The notes beneath the pieces were generated by a model. It ran no database searches. It saw only the letters and a list, made by a program, of their open reading frames with translations, and had not been told where the DNA came from. From NCBI GenBank assembly GCA_021848545.1, contig JAJZUL010000022.1, forward strand, positions 1 to 51,120: DNA of 51,120 nucleotides, written 5' to 3'. This document shows, piece by piece, positions 30,906 through 48,861 of this stretch. The stretch comes from Pseudomonadota bacterium (GTDB taxonomy: Bacteria; Pseudomonadota; Alphaproteobacteria; Rhodospirillales; Magnetospirillaceae). The position numbers and the translations under genes were made by a program. Numbering within the stretch: the stretch's first letter is position 1; each line of letters starts with the position of its first letter.

Positions 30906-31020
30906 CGTATCCTCCTTGATGGCGGGTCACGCGACCGGATCCAGACGCACCGGCCATCGTGGACCGGCTCGGCGGTCAATGATGGCGCTTGGTGCGTCTC
31001 TCTGGTGCATTGAAAATATG

Positions 31021-31068
31021 GGTGCCGGTTGCGGGATTCGAACCCGCAGCCTACGGCTTACAAGGCAG
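31021..31068 (-). pseudogene. 3' fragment of tRNA-Thr, probable attachment-site remnant
   Basis: Forty-five of 48 bases match the 3' part of the intact tRNA-Thr gene at 32383-32430, from the anticodon loop (CTTGTAA, anticodon TGT) to the acceptor end. No 5' half exists upstream: the sequence diverges abruptly at 31069, and no strand can pair with the acceptor. CCA is altered to CCC. Anticodon-loop-to-3'-end copies of this kind are the usual cross-over segments of tRNA-targeting integrases. Confidence 0.75.
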
Positions 31069-31191
31069 AATACCACGGAGTCACCGGGTGGCTGCGAGAT
31101 GAATTTGGCCGCTAAGCGGTATATGTGACCCAATTTGTTACCCAAAGGCAAAAGGCGGGGCGAGCGCCGGCGCTTGATGCCAACCAACAAA

Positions 31192-31593
31192 CTAACCCGG
31201 CGGCACCAGCCGCCACAGCAACAGGGCATAGGCGAACACCGCGCCATAGAGGAGGGTGAAGACCCAGGTGGGCAGGGGCCAGAAGATCGCCGCCTCGACC
31301 CAGCGTTGGATCAGCGGCTGGCGATTGGCCGCCTGCCCGGCCCAGCCGGCGAAATCGGCCTGCCACAGGGTGAGGATGCAGGCCCGTCCGGCCAGGGCCT
31401 GGACGGCGACCGCCAGCAACAGAACGAGGTGCAAGGCCCGCCACCAGAAAATGCGCACGAACCGCCATCCCCGCCACGCGCCCAGCGGAATCGCCACCAG
31501 TCCGACGACATTGAACAGGATGACGACGACATGGACCGCCAGAATGGCGGCGGCGAAGGCCGACAACAAAGCGGGGGACAGCGAAAGGGGCAT
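31192..31593 (-). CDS. small membrane protein, DUF2784-like
   Basis: A 133-residue protein with four hydrophobic helices (about 10-35, 48-68, 93-115 and the C-terminal segment YGAVFAYALLLWRLV). The VHVVVILFNVVG start and ACILTLWQADF segment resemble DUF2784 proteins, though only moderately. Function is unknown. GGAGGG at about 9 bp fixes the ATG at 31593; an in-frame start at 31647 is rejected. It lies 89 bp downstream of the HXXEE gene in the same direction, and both sit between the tRNA-Thr gene and its 3' fragment, so they may have arrived together. Confidence 0.72.
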   Translation of the reverse strand: MPLSLSPALLSAFAAAILAVHVVVILFNVVGLVAIPLGAWRGWRFVRIFWWRALHLVLLLAVAVQALAGRACILTLWQADFAGWAGQAANRQPLIQRWVEAAIFWPLPTWVFTLLYGAVFAYALLLWRLVPPG

Positions 31594-31682
31594 GGGCGGT
31601 ACCCTCCGCCGGGGCGAGTTCAGCCGCCGGCTCCGGCAAAATCGCAAAATGCTTCAGCCCGGATATGAACCGGCCGGTCGGG

Positions 31683-32276
31683 TCATTTTAGGGCGACGGC
31701 GCCCGGCTGCTTCGCCAGGAAGGCGCGGCGGAACAGGGCATAGGCGATGATCGCGACATGAATTCCGACGGCGACGGCAAGGCTGATCAACTGATCCTGC
31801 GCGGTGGCCGTCCCCGAGGCCTCGATGCGCCACAGCGCATAAAGGCCGGCGGGCAGAAACAGCACGATGGCCGTGACGAGGCCGGGATTGTAGCTGCGCG
31901 TGCGCACGCCGCCGGCGATATGGACGAGGGCGTTCACCAGCATGAGATAGACCGCGATCAGCCCGAGCCCCAGATCGACGCGCCATGCCAGCCAGATGAC
32001 GACGACATCGAGCAGCCAGACGGCGCCGATATTGATGACGAAAACCGCGGCGGGCGTCAGCACCTCGGCGCCCCTGCCGATCACGCGGTTGACGTAAAGC
32101 CGGAAGCGGTCGCCATCGTGCTCCTCATATTGATGAAGCATGTAAATCGGCAGAAGCAGGAAGATGGCCGTGAAGGTCGGATTCCAATCCACCGCGAACA
32201 GCGGCATCAGCGCCAGAAGCATGATGCCGGCGAGAAATCCGCCGTAAACCCAATAGTCGAAAAGCCGCGTCAACAT
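31683..32276 (-). CDS. HXXEE-domain membrane protein
   Basis: A 197-residue protein with about six membrane helices. The name-giving motif HQYEE (H48, E51, E52) follows the second helix, with DRFRLYVNRVIGRG after it, as in the HXXEE family. A second conserved-looking segment, NALVHIAGGVRTRSYNPGLVTAIVLFLPAG, lies near residues 110-140. These His and Glu residues suggest a membrane metal site or hydrolase, but no activity is established. GGGAGGGG three bases before the ATG at 32276 decides the start. It is the first gene downstream of tRNA-Thr within the possible integration scar. Confidence 0.82.
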   Translation of the reverse strand: MLTRLFDYWVYGGFLAGIMLLALMPLFAVDWNPTFTAIFLLLPIYMLHQYEEHDGDRFRLYVNRVIGRGAEVLTPAAVFVINIGAVWLLDVVVIWLAWRVDLGLGLIAVYLMLVNALVHIAGGVRTRSYNPGLVTAIVLFLPAGLYALWRIEASGTATAQDQLISLAVAVGIHVAIIAYALFRRAFLAKQPGAVALK

Positions 32277-32381
32277 GATCCCCTCCCCTCCGTGCCGTGC
32301 CGACCGGCCTCCGGCGATCGCCGGTTTCGAGGTCCGCACCGCCCGATTTTCCCCGGGTCTCTGCTTTCTTGCGTTGAATAG

Positions 32382-32457
32382 TGGTGCCGGTTGCAGGATT
32401 CGAACCCGCGGCCTACTGCTTACAAGGCAGTTGCTCTACCAGCTGAGCTAAACCGGC
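32382..32457 (-). tRNA. tRNA-Thr (TGT)
   Basis: A 76-nt cloverleaf with encoded CCA. The acceptor GCCGGTT pairs with AACCGGC; the anticodon stem ACTGC/GCAGT holds loop CTTGTAA (anticodon TGT, reading ACA). The T-arm is GCGGG-TTCGAAT-CCTGC with one G-U pair. Confidence 0.96.
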
Positions 32458-32514
32458 CCGGGGCGAACCCTAGAGCCAAGCGGGCCCGGCGGCAAGGGCG
32501 GCGTGAGCGCCCGC

Positions 32515-33360
32515 TCATGTCCCGTCCCGCGCCAGTTCGTACAGGGCGACCGCGCAGGCGTTCGACACGTTGAGGCTTTCCACCGCGCCGCTCATGGGCA
32601 GCCGCACCAGCAGATCGCAACGTTCGCGGGTCAGCCGGCGCAATCCGTCGCCCTCGGCCCCCAGTACCAGCGCGGCGCGTCCCGTCAGATTGGCCTGGGC
32701 CAGAGTGACGGGGCCGTCGGCGGCCAGTCCGGCGACCCAGAACCCGGCTTCCTTCAAGGTATCCAGCGCTCGGGCGAGGTTGGTCACCCGCACCAGGGGC
32801 AGGCGTTCCACCGCGCCGGACGCCGCCTTGGCCAGGGCCGCGGTTTCCTCGGGGGCGTGGCGGTCGGGCACCACCAGCGCCAGGGCGCCGAAGGCCGCCG
32901 CCGAGCGCAGGCAGGCCCCGACATTGTGGGGGTCCGTCACCTGATCCAGCACCACCACCACCGCCCGCTCCCGGCCGGCCGCCCGCCGCGCCAGTTCTTC
33001 GATCGACACGCCCGGCAGGGGCCGCGCCAGGATGGCGATGCCCTGATGCACCATGCCCGGCGGCAGCAGCCGGTCGATATCGGCGCGGCCCAGGATTTCC
33101 GCCCCCGGCAGTCGCCGCGTCGCGGCCAGTTCGCCCAGCCGCCCGCCCAGATTGTCGGCCGCCTCGCGGGTCATGACCAGGCGGCGGATCTCGCGGGCTG
33201 GATTGGCCAGGGCCGCCAGAACGGCATGGGTGCCGGCCAACCAATGCTCGCCGCCGCCGGAGCGTGGCGCGTCCGGGCGGGCCGGTCCCGGTTTGGCCGG
33301 ATCGGGCCTTGTCGAGGCCGTTCGCGGCGGTTGGGTCTGTCGTTTCCTGTGAGGGGGCAT
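32515..33360 (-). CDS. rlmB: 23S rRNA (guanosine-2251-2'-O) methyltransferase
   Basis: A 281-residue SpoU/TrmH-type enzyme that 2'-O-methylates G2251 in the peptidyl-transferase P loop. The first 35 residues are basic, Pro-rich and disordered. Residues 38-110 are the substrate-binding domain (WLAGTHAVLAAL, GAEILGRADIDRLLP, VHQGIAI). The knotted SAM-binding domain follows with VVVLDQVTDPHNVGACLRSAAAFGA (motif 1), LVLGAEGDGLRRLTRERCD (motif 2) and LPMSGAVESLNVSNACAVALYE (motif 3). The ATG has GGAGA about 9 bp upstream. It lies between tRNA-Thr and the divergent tRNA-Tyr. Confidence 0.94.
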   Translation of the reverse strand: MPPHRKRQTQPPRTASTRPDPAKPGPARPDAPRSGGGEHWLAGTHAVLAALANPAREIRRLVMTREAADNLGGRLGELAATRRLPGAEILGRADIDRLLPPGMVHQGIAILARPLPGVSIEELARRAAGRERAVVVVLDQVTDPHNVGACLRSAAAFGALALVVPDRHAPEETAALAKAASGAVERLPLVRVTNLARALDTLKEAGFWVAGLAADGPVTLAQANLTGRAALVLGAEGDGLRRLTRERCDLLVRLPMSGAVESLNVSNACAVALYELARDGT

Positions 33361-33404
33361 GGTGTATCGTCTCCGATGCCGGTTTTAGCCCGCCTCTTTT
33401 CGCA

Positions 33405-33433
33405 TTGACAAGGCTCTGCGAATTCCCTAGTAC
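33405..33433 (+). promoter_or_regulatory. sigma-70-like promoter of the tRNA-Tyr/tRNA-Gly/tuf unit
   Basis: TTGACA (33405-33410), 17 bp, TAGTAC (33428-33433). The -35 is perfect and the -10 is a partial match. The expected start, near 33440, is 20 bp before tRNA-Tyr. Confidence 0.6.
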
Positions 33434-33459
33434 CGCACTTCCGCCCGGTTTGGCGGTGC

Positions 33460-33545
33460 GGAGGGGTGGCCGAGTGGTTAATGGCAGCAGACTGTAAATC
33501 TGCCGACGAAAGTCTACGTAGGTTCAAATCCTGCCCCCTCCACCA
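33460..33545 (+). tRNA. tRNA-Tyr (GTA)
   Basis: Class II tRNA of 86 nt with encoded CCA. The acceptor GGAGGGG pairs with CCCCTCC; the anticodon arm GCAGA-CTGTAAA-TCTGC gives GTA; a long variable arm follows. A T-run follows directly. Confidence 0.97.
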
Positions 33546-33640
33546 TTTTTTTGCGTAGGTCGGGAACCGGCCGCCGCCGCGGGCGGTGACCGGAAATCCG
33601 GGCTCCCGGAAAGGCGCGTTCCTGCGAGGTGGCAGGCCGG

Positions 33641-33714
33641 GCGGGTGTAGCTCAATGGTAGAGCAACAGCCTTCCAAGCTGAAGATGGGGGTTCGATTCC
33701 CCTCACCCGCTCCA
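33641..33714 (+). tRNA. tRNA-Gly (TCC)
   Basis: A 74-nt cloverleaf with encoded CCA. The acceptor GCGGGTG pairs with CACCCGC; the anticodon loop CTTCCAA gives TCC. It is located 88 bp upstream of tuf, probably in the same transcript. Confidence 0.97.
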
Positions 33715-33802
33715 TGCCGTTCGGACCGGGTCCGTATGGCGTAAGAATTCAACTCGCGGCGCCGGGACCAACCGGCCCGCCGATCAGACGGATGTGACGA
33801 TC

Positions 33803-34993
<1,191 letters not shown>

Positions 34994-35019
34994 CTGTATA
35001 AGGCGGGGCTTCGGTCGCT

Positions 35020-35065
35020 GCCGGCCGGCTTTCGGCCGGCCGCGATAGCGGCCCTGTCTGTTTTT
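35020..35065 (+). terminator. hairpin downstream of tuf
   Basis: The stem GCCGGCCG (35020-35027) with CGGCCGGC (35033-35040), loop of 5 nt, is followed after about 20 bp by TTTTT (35061-35065). The distance to the T-run weakens a pure intrinsic-terminator call. Confidence 0.5.
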
Positions 35066-35164
35066 CACGCTGCCCTATTTCAAAGCCGTGTCGTCCCTGA
35101 ATCGCCGGCCGCCGGAGCCTAAACCCGAGCGGGCGGTCGACGTACTGGGAAGCGGTTCGGCTCA

Positions 35165-35240
35165 AGGAGTGTAGCTCAACTGGTAGAGCACCGGTCTCCA
35201 AAACCGGGGGCTGGGGGTTCGAGCCCCTCCACTCCTGCCA
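35165..35240 (+). tRNA. tRNA-Trp (CCA)
   Basis: A 76-nt cloverleaf with encoded CCA. The acceptor AGGAGTG pairs with CACTCCT; the anticodon arm CCGGT-CTCCAAA-ACCGG gives CCA. It precedes secE, the common bacterial order. Confidence 0.97.
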
Positions 35241-35316
35241 GCCGCCTTCGGGGCGGACGGCCGAATACGGCGATCGGATTGAACATAGGGCGGTCGAGGT
35301 CAGGATAGACGAGAGC

Positions 35317-35514
35317 ATGGCGAAAACGTCCCCGGCACAATTCGTTCGGCAAGTGCGACAGGAAGTGTCCAAGGTCACGTGGCCGAACCGCAGCGAGACC
35401 GTGGTTTCGACCTTGTCGGTCTTCGCCATGGTGACGATCGCGGCCATTTTTTTCATGCTGATCGATCAGGTTTTCGCCTGGGCGGTTCGCCTCGTGTTCG
35501 GTTTGGGAGGGTGA
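35317..35514 (+). CDS. secE: preprotein translocase subunit SecE
   Basis: SecE clamps SecY in the inner-membrane protein-export channel. The 65-residue short form has one membrane helix (about residues 32-55, [22 protein letters not shown]) preceded by the conserved amphipathic segment [21 protein letters not shown], which lies on the membrane surface. This single-helix form is normal outside enterobacteria. nusG begins one base after the stop, so the two are translated together. Confidence 0.96.
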   Translation: MAKTSPAQFVRQVRQEVSKVTWPNRSETVVSTLSVFAMVTIAAIFFMLIDQVFAWAVRLVFGLGG

Positions 35515-35515
35515 G

Positions 35516-36049
35516 ATGGCGGCCGCCCGCTGGTACGTGATCCATGTTTACTCGGGTTTCGAAAAGAAGGTCGCCCAAAGCATTCGCGAGCAGGCCGAAC
35601 AGAAGGGCATGGCCGATCTGTTCGATCAGGTGCTGGTGCCCACCGAAGAGGTGGTCGAGGTCCGGCGCGGATCGAAGGTCAATGCCGAACGCAAATTCTT
35701 TCCCGGCTACGTGCTGGTCAAGATGGTGCTCACCGACGACACCTGGCACCTGGTGAAGAACACCGCCAAGGTCACCGGGTTCCTGGGCGGAAAAGGCCGG
35801 CCGGTGCCGATCACCGATGCCGAGGCCGATCGCATCATCCGCCAGGTCCAGGAAGGGGTGGAGCGGCCCAAGCCCGCCATCACCTTCGAGGTCGGCGAGC
35901 AGGTGCGGGTCTGCGACGGCCCCTTCACCTCGTTCAACGGTCTGGTCGAGGAAGTGGACGAGGAAAAGGCCCGCCTCAAGGTGGCGGTGTCGATCTTCGG
36001 CCGGTCGACGCCGGTCGAACTGGAATACGCCCAGGTCGAAAAGATCTGA
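35516..36049 (+). CDS. nusG: transcription termination/antitermination protein NusG
   Basis: NusG (177 residues) binds RNA polymerase, suppresses pausing and links transcription to Rho or the ribosome. The N-terminal NGN domain is [25 protein letters not shown] through [25 protein letters not shown]. The C-terminal KOW domain (about 125-175) is [54 protein letters not shown]. It starts one base after the secE stop. A 139-bp spacer separates it from rplK. Confidence 0.97.
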   Translation: MAAARWYVIHVYSGFEKKVAQSIREQAEQKGMADLFDQVLVPTEEVVEVRRGSKVNAERKFFPGYVLVKMVLTDDTWHLVKNTAKVTGFLGGKGRPVPITDAEADRIIRQVQEGVERPKPAITFEVGEQVRVCDGPFTSFNGLVEEVDEEKARLKVAVSIFGRSTPVELEYAQVEKI

Positions 36050-36188
36050 GCGGCAACGGACCGGCCGCGCCGATGGGCGCGGGCGGTCTTGGCGCAAGCC
36101 CCGCGGACGGCCATGGCGGTCCCGGGACAAAGCGGCGGGAGGCCTGCCATTGGCCGCACCGCCGCCTCTGTGAACAGAGGATACAGAG

Positions 36189-36620
36189 ATGGCGAAGAAA
36201 ATCGTGGGCTACATAAAGCTCCAGGTTCCGGCCGGAAAGGCCAATCCGTCGCCGCCGATCGGCCCGGCTCTGGGTCAGCGCGGCCTCAACATCATGGAAT
36301 TCTGCAAGGCGTTCAACGCCCAGACCCAGGGGTTGGAGGTCGGCATGCCGATTCCGGTGGTGATCACCGCCTATACGGACCGGACCTTCACCTTCATCAC
36401 CAAGACTCCGCCGATCAGCTACTTCCTGAAAAAGGCGGCGAAGCTCGACAAGGGGTCCAAGACCCCCGGCAAGGGCGGCACCATCGGCGAGGTCTCCATG
36501 GCGCAGGTGCGCGAGATCGCCGAGAAGAAGATGCGGGACCTCAACGCCAACGACGTCGAGGCGGCCAGCAGGATGATCGTCGGTTCGGCCCGCTCCATGG
36601 GCCTCAAGGTGGTGGAGTAA
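36189..36620 (+). CDS. rplK: ribosomal protein L11
   Basis: L11 (143 residues) forms the base of the GTPase-associated centre on 23S rRNA and is needed for RelA activation. The N-terminal domain contains the Pro-rich [28 protein letters not shown] that contacts the factor and thiostrepton site. The C-terminal rRNA-binding domain contains [20 protein letters not shown] and [29 protein letters not shown] precedes the ATG. rplA follows after three bases. Confidence 0.98.
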   Translation: MAKKIVGYIKLQVPAGKANPSPPIGPALGQRGLNIMEFCKAFNAQTQGLEVGMPIPVVITAYTDRTFTFITKTPPISYFLKKAAKLDKGSKTPGKGGTIGEVSMAQVREIAEKKMRDLNANDVEAASRMIVGSARSMGLKVVE

Positions 36621-36623
36621 GTC

Positions 36624-37316
36624 ATGGGCATGGCTAAGCGTATGAAGGCGGTCTGTGCCGATATCGACCGCAACCGCTTCTACCCGCTCGATGAAGCGGT
36701 GAAGATGATCAAGGGTGGCGCCGTCGCCAAGTTCGACGAAACCATCGAAATCGCGCTTAATCTCGGGGTCGATCCCCGCCACGCCGATCAGATGGTCCGC
36801 GGCGTCGTCGAACTGCCCCACGGCACCGGCAAAACCATGCGGGTGGCGGTGTTCGCCAAGGCCGACAAGGCCGAGGAAGCGCGCAAGGCCGGCGCCGACG
36901 TGGTCGGCGCCGAGGATCTGGCCGAACAGATTCAGGGCGGCTTCATGGATTTCGACCGCTGCATCGCCACCCCCGACATGATGGGCGTGGTCGGTCGGCT
37001 GGGTAAGGTGCTGGGCCCGCGCGGCCTGATGCCGAATCCCAAGCTGGGCACGGTGACCCCCAACGTCGCCGATGCGGTGCGCGCCGCCAAGGCCGGCCAG
37101 GTGCAGTTCCGTGTCGAGAAGGCGGGTATCGTCCATGCCGGCATCGGCAAGGCCTCGTTCGACGAGGGCAAGCTGGCCGAGAACGTCCGGGCCTTCGTCG
37201 ACGCCATCAACAAGGCGAAGCCGTCGGGCGCCAAGGGCGCCTATTTGAAGAAAGTGTCGCTGTCTTCGACCATGGGGCCGGGCGTCAAGCTCGACATCTC
37301 CTCGATCGGGGCCTGA
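36624..37316 (+). CDS. rplA: ribosomal protein L1
   Basis: L1 (230 residues) builds the mobile L1 stalk at the ribosomal E site and in many bacteria represses its own mRNA. Signatures include [46 protein letters not shown] and [22 protein letters not shown], inside the end of rplK, lies about seven bases before the ATG at 36624; a second ATG at 36630 (MAKRMK) is the more usual family start and may be used instead. Confidence 0.97.
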   Translation: MGMAKRMKAVCADIDRNRFYPLDEAVKMIKGGAVAKFDETIEIALNLGVDPRHADQMVRGVVELPHGTGKTMRVAVFAKADKAEEARKAGADVVGAEDLAEQIQGGFMDFDRCIATPDMMGVVGRLGKVLGPRGLMPNPKLGTVTPNVADAVRAAKAGQVQFRVEKAGIVHAGIGKASFDEGKLAENVRAFVDAINKAKPSGAKGAYLKKVSLSSTMGPGVKLDISSIGA

Positions 37317-37620
37317 CGACGTCAGAAATCTCCCCTTCGGGGAGAGGCGTCCCGTTGTGGCATCGCTCACAACGGGACGTGGTTATCCTGTCCGAGACCG
37401 CAGGTGCCGCAAGGCTTGATGGCGCGTTCCGCCTGCGCAGACAGAAGAAAGCAGGTTTTCCCGCCCGCCCCTCGATCAGGGACGGTCGGGCGGCTTGATG
37501 CTTCTGGGACAGGCCACCGGTTTCACCGGAGGCTTTCTCCGGTGGAGCCAACGGGCAATGGGCCTGCATCCGATTCCGGTTTTCCGGAAAAAGGCGCGGG
37601 TCCCGTGATCGGAGACGAAA
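37317..37620 (+). promoter_or_regulatory. rplA-rplJ spacer: L10 leader region
   Basis: A 304-bp structured spacer. Two hairpins follow rplA: a TTCG-capped stem (37329-37345) and a perfect 12-bp stem CGTCCCGTTGTG/CACAACGGGACG (37348-37359 with 37368-37379). Further inverted repeats occur before rplJ, including CCGGTTTCACCGG and TCCGGTGGA around 37520-37550. In bacteria this position carries the L10 leader, where L10-L12 binds to limit translation; I infer that here from position and structure, not from a covariance match. Confidence 0.65.
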
Positions 37621-38139
37621 GTGGACCGAAACACAAAGAAAGACTGGGTCGGTGCCCTGCACGACACGTTCGGGACCGTCGGTCTCGTCGTCGTCACCCA
37701 TTACAGCGGGTTGACGGTCGCCGAGATGACGGACCTGCGCGGGAAGATGCGGGCCTCTGGCGCCGGCTTCAAGGTGGTGAAAAATCGGCTCACCCGTCTC
37801 GCCCTTGCGGAAACCGAGTACGAGACCCTTGCCGACCTGTTCACCGGCCCGACGGCGATCGCCTTTTCGAAGGATCCCGTCATGGCCGCCAAGGTCGCCG
37901 TCGACTACGCCAAGGCGAATGAAAAGCTCAAGATCCTGGGTGGGTCTTTGGGCAACAAACGCCTGGATGTCGAAGGCGTCAAGGCGCTCGCTACGTTGCC
38001 GTCCCTGGACGAGCTGCGTGGGCGTCTGGTCGGCATGATCTCGACCCCGGCTACCCGCATCGCCGGCGTTCTGCAGGCCCCGGCCGGCCAATTGGCCCGG
38101 GTCATGCGCGCGCAGGCGGAAAAAGGCGAAGCTGCGTGA
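37621..38139 (+). CDS. rplJ: ribosomal protein L10
   Basis: L10 (172 residues) anchors L7/L12 dimers to the ribosome and autoregulates the rplJL mRNA. The N-terminal rRNA-binding half has [35 protein letters not shown] and [13 protein letters not shown]. The C-terminal helix ([19 protein letters not shown]-like, residues 140-165) carries the L12 dimer sites. The start is a GTG with GGAGA five bases upstream, the only start that matches the family N terminus. rplL follows 48 bp downstream. Confidence 0.97.
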   Translation: MDRNTKKDWVGALHDTFGTVGLVVVTHYSGLTVAEMTDLRGKMRASGAGFKVVKNRLTRLALAETEYETLADLFTGPTAIAFSKDPVMAAKVAVDYAKANEKLKILGGSLGNKRLDVEGVKALATLPSLDELRGRLVGMISTPATRIAGVLQAPAGQLARVMRAQAEKGEAA

Positions 38140-38187
38140 GAATCGACTACCAATCCGGAACATCAAGCTTTACATTAGGAGTTTACA

Positions 38188-38568
38188 ATGGCTGATCTCG
38201 CTAAGCTCGTTGACGAGCTGTCCGCCCTCACCGTTCTCGAAGCGGCTGAGCTTTCCAAGCTGCTCGAAGAGAAGTGGGGCGTTTCCGCGGCGGCTCCGGT
38301 GGCTGTCGCCGCCGTTGCCGGTGGTGCCGGTGGCGCCGCTCCGGCCGCTGAAGAGAAGACCGAGTTCGACGTGATCCTCGCCGATGCCGGCGAGAAGAAG
38401 ATCAACGTCATCAAGGAAGTTCGCGCCATCACCGGACTGGGCCTCAAGGAGGCCAAGGACCTGGTCGAAGCCGCGCCGAAGCCGGTCAAGGAAGGCGTGG
38501 CGAAGGACGAAGCCGAGAAGATCAAGAAAGTGCTGGAAGAGGCTGGTGCCAAGGTCCAGATCAAGTAA
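38188..38568 (+). CDS. rplL: ribosomal protein L7/L12
   Basis: L7/L12 (126 residues) forms the flexible stalk that recruits elongation factors. The N-terminal dimer domain ([30 protein letters not shown]) is joined by an Ala/Val/Gly-rich hinge (about 33-52) to the C-terminal factor-binding domain ([43 protein letters not shown]). GGAG precedes the ATG. A strong hairpin follows before rpoB. Confidence 0.98.
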   Translation: MADLAKLVDELSALTVLEAAELSKLLEEKWGVSAAAPVAVAAVAGGAGGAAPAAEEKTEFDVILADAGEKKINVIKEVRAITGLGLKEAKDLVEAAPKPVKEGVAKDEAEKIKKVLEEAGAKVQIK

Positions 38569-38591
38569 CCTGCCCCAGGCAGGAACGGTTA

Positions 38592-38626
38592 CGGCCGGAC
38601 GCGGGTGCATCGCCCGCGTCCGGCCG
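38592..38626 (+). terminator. rplL-rpoB attenuator hairpin
   Basis: A perfect 14-bp stem CGGCCGGACGCGGG (38592-38605) and CCCGCGTCCGGCCG (38613-38626) with a 7-nt loop, 24 bp after rplL. It has no T-run, consistent with partial termination or RNA processing between ribosomal-protein and polymerase genes. The remaining 220 bp to rpoB hold no gene. Confidence 0.6.
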
Positions 38627-38847
38627 CTGACGCTTGTGCAGGGCCGGCCCACGGATCGTCGGGGCGACGATGCCGGGGCCGATTTCAAGCGTTTCTTGAC
38701 ATAGAGATTGTGGTGGCCCGCTTCCCCCCGTCGACGGACGGTGCGGTGGTGGCGGGCGGACGAATTGTACAGGGTCGATCGGGTGGGTCCGATCCGCCGG
38801 AACCTTGGGTCCCGGCGCCTGAACCGACATGAGGACGAGGAGCGGCA

Positions 38848-47596
<8,749 letters not shown>

Positions 47597-47609
47597 GGGT
47601 TTTGATCAG

Positions 47610-47646
47610 CGCGGGTGCGAGCGATCGCACCCGCGTTTCGTTTCAT
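47610..47646 (+). terminator. intrinsic terminator of rpoBC
   Basis: A perfect 11-bp stem CGCGGGTGCGA (47610-47620) and TCGCACCCGCG (47625-47635) with loop GCGA, followed by TTTCGTTTCAT. It lies 13 bp after rpoC. Confidence 0.85.
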
Positions 47647-47690
47647 CTTCCGCCATCCCGGCCGGCCCGACGAGCGGGCCACTCTTTTTC

Positions 47691-47719
47691 TTGACGGGGT
47701 GTGTGGGGATAAATAGGAT
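47691..47719 (+). promoter_or_regulatory. sigma-70-like promoter of the str operon
   Basis: TTGACG (47691-47696), exactly 17 bp, TAGGAT (47714-47719). It lies after the rpoC terminator and leaves a leader of about 255 nt before rpsL, in which I see no gene. Confidence 0.7.
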
Positions 47720-47983
47720 GCGGGCCTTCTCGGGGGACTGGCGGCGACCGAGCCGGACGCCGTTCCCGCGGCACGGGATTGCGAAGGACCGGACCCGAAC
47801 GGGTGCGGATCGGCGCGATCCCGCGATGTTTTGGAAGGGTTGAAGGCGCTGCCCCGCCCGTCCGCGCAGGTTTCGCGCGTGCGGGGCGGGGTCGGTTTGC
47901 CGGAACCGGGCGGTCGATGGGGCGGTTCGTCCCCGTCGCCGCCGGACACGAAGCAGGGTATCAGGGTAGAGGAAGTAAGGGTC

Positions 47984-48355
47984 ATGCCGACGATTAACCA
48001 GTTGATCCGCAATCCGCGCCAGCCCGAGGTGGCGCGCAACAAGGTCCCGGCGCTGGAGGCGTGCCCTCAGAAGCGCGGCGTCTGCACCCGCGTCTATACC
48101 ACCACCCCCAAGAAGCCCAACTCCGCTCTGCGTAAGGTCGCCCGCGTGCGCCTGACCAACGGCTTCGAAGTCACCTCCTATATTCCCGGCGAGGGCCACA
48201 ACCTCCAGGAACACTCGGTGGTGATGATTCGCGGCGGCCGCGTCAAGGACTTGCCCGGCGTCCGCTACCACATCATCCGCGGCACGCTGGACACCCAGGG
48301 TGTCAAGGACCGGCGTCAGCGCCGCTCCAAATACGGCGCGAAGCGTCCGAAGTGA
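47984..48355 (+). CDS. rpsL: ribosomal protein S12
   Basis: S12 (123 residues) sits at the decoding centre. [20 protein letters not shown] is the family start, and GGAAGTAAGG lies upstream of the [21 protein letters not shown] keeps both Lys at the streptomycin position (Lys42/43 region), and [13 protein letters not shown] keeps the Lys88 equivalent, so no streptomycin-resistance change is seen. An open frame extends upstream to 47831, but that part is not conserved sequence. rpsG follows after 11 bp. Confidence 0.98.
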   Translation: MPTINQLIRNPRQPEVARNKVPALEACPQKRGVCTRVYTTTPKKPNSALRKVARVRLTNGFEVTSYIPGEGHNLQEHSVVMIRGGRVKDLPGVRYHIIRGTLDTQGVKDRRQRRSKYGAKRPK

Positions 48356-48363
48356 GGAAATAG

Positions 48364-48837
<474 letters not shown>

Positions 48838-48861
48838 CCCGACCAACTTACGAGAGACCCC

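Noticed and set aside
31021-31090. Second functional tRNA-Thr
   Set aside because: Only the 3' part is present: the 5' acceptor strand and D arm are missing, the anticodon stem is mispaired and CCA is changed.
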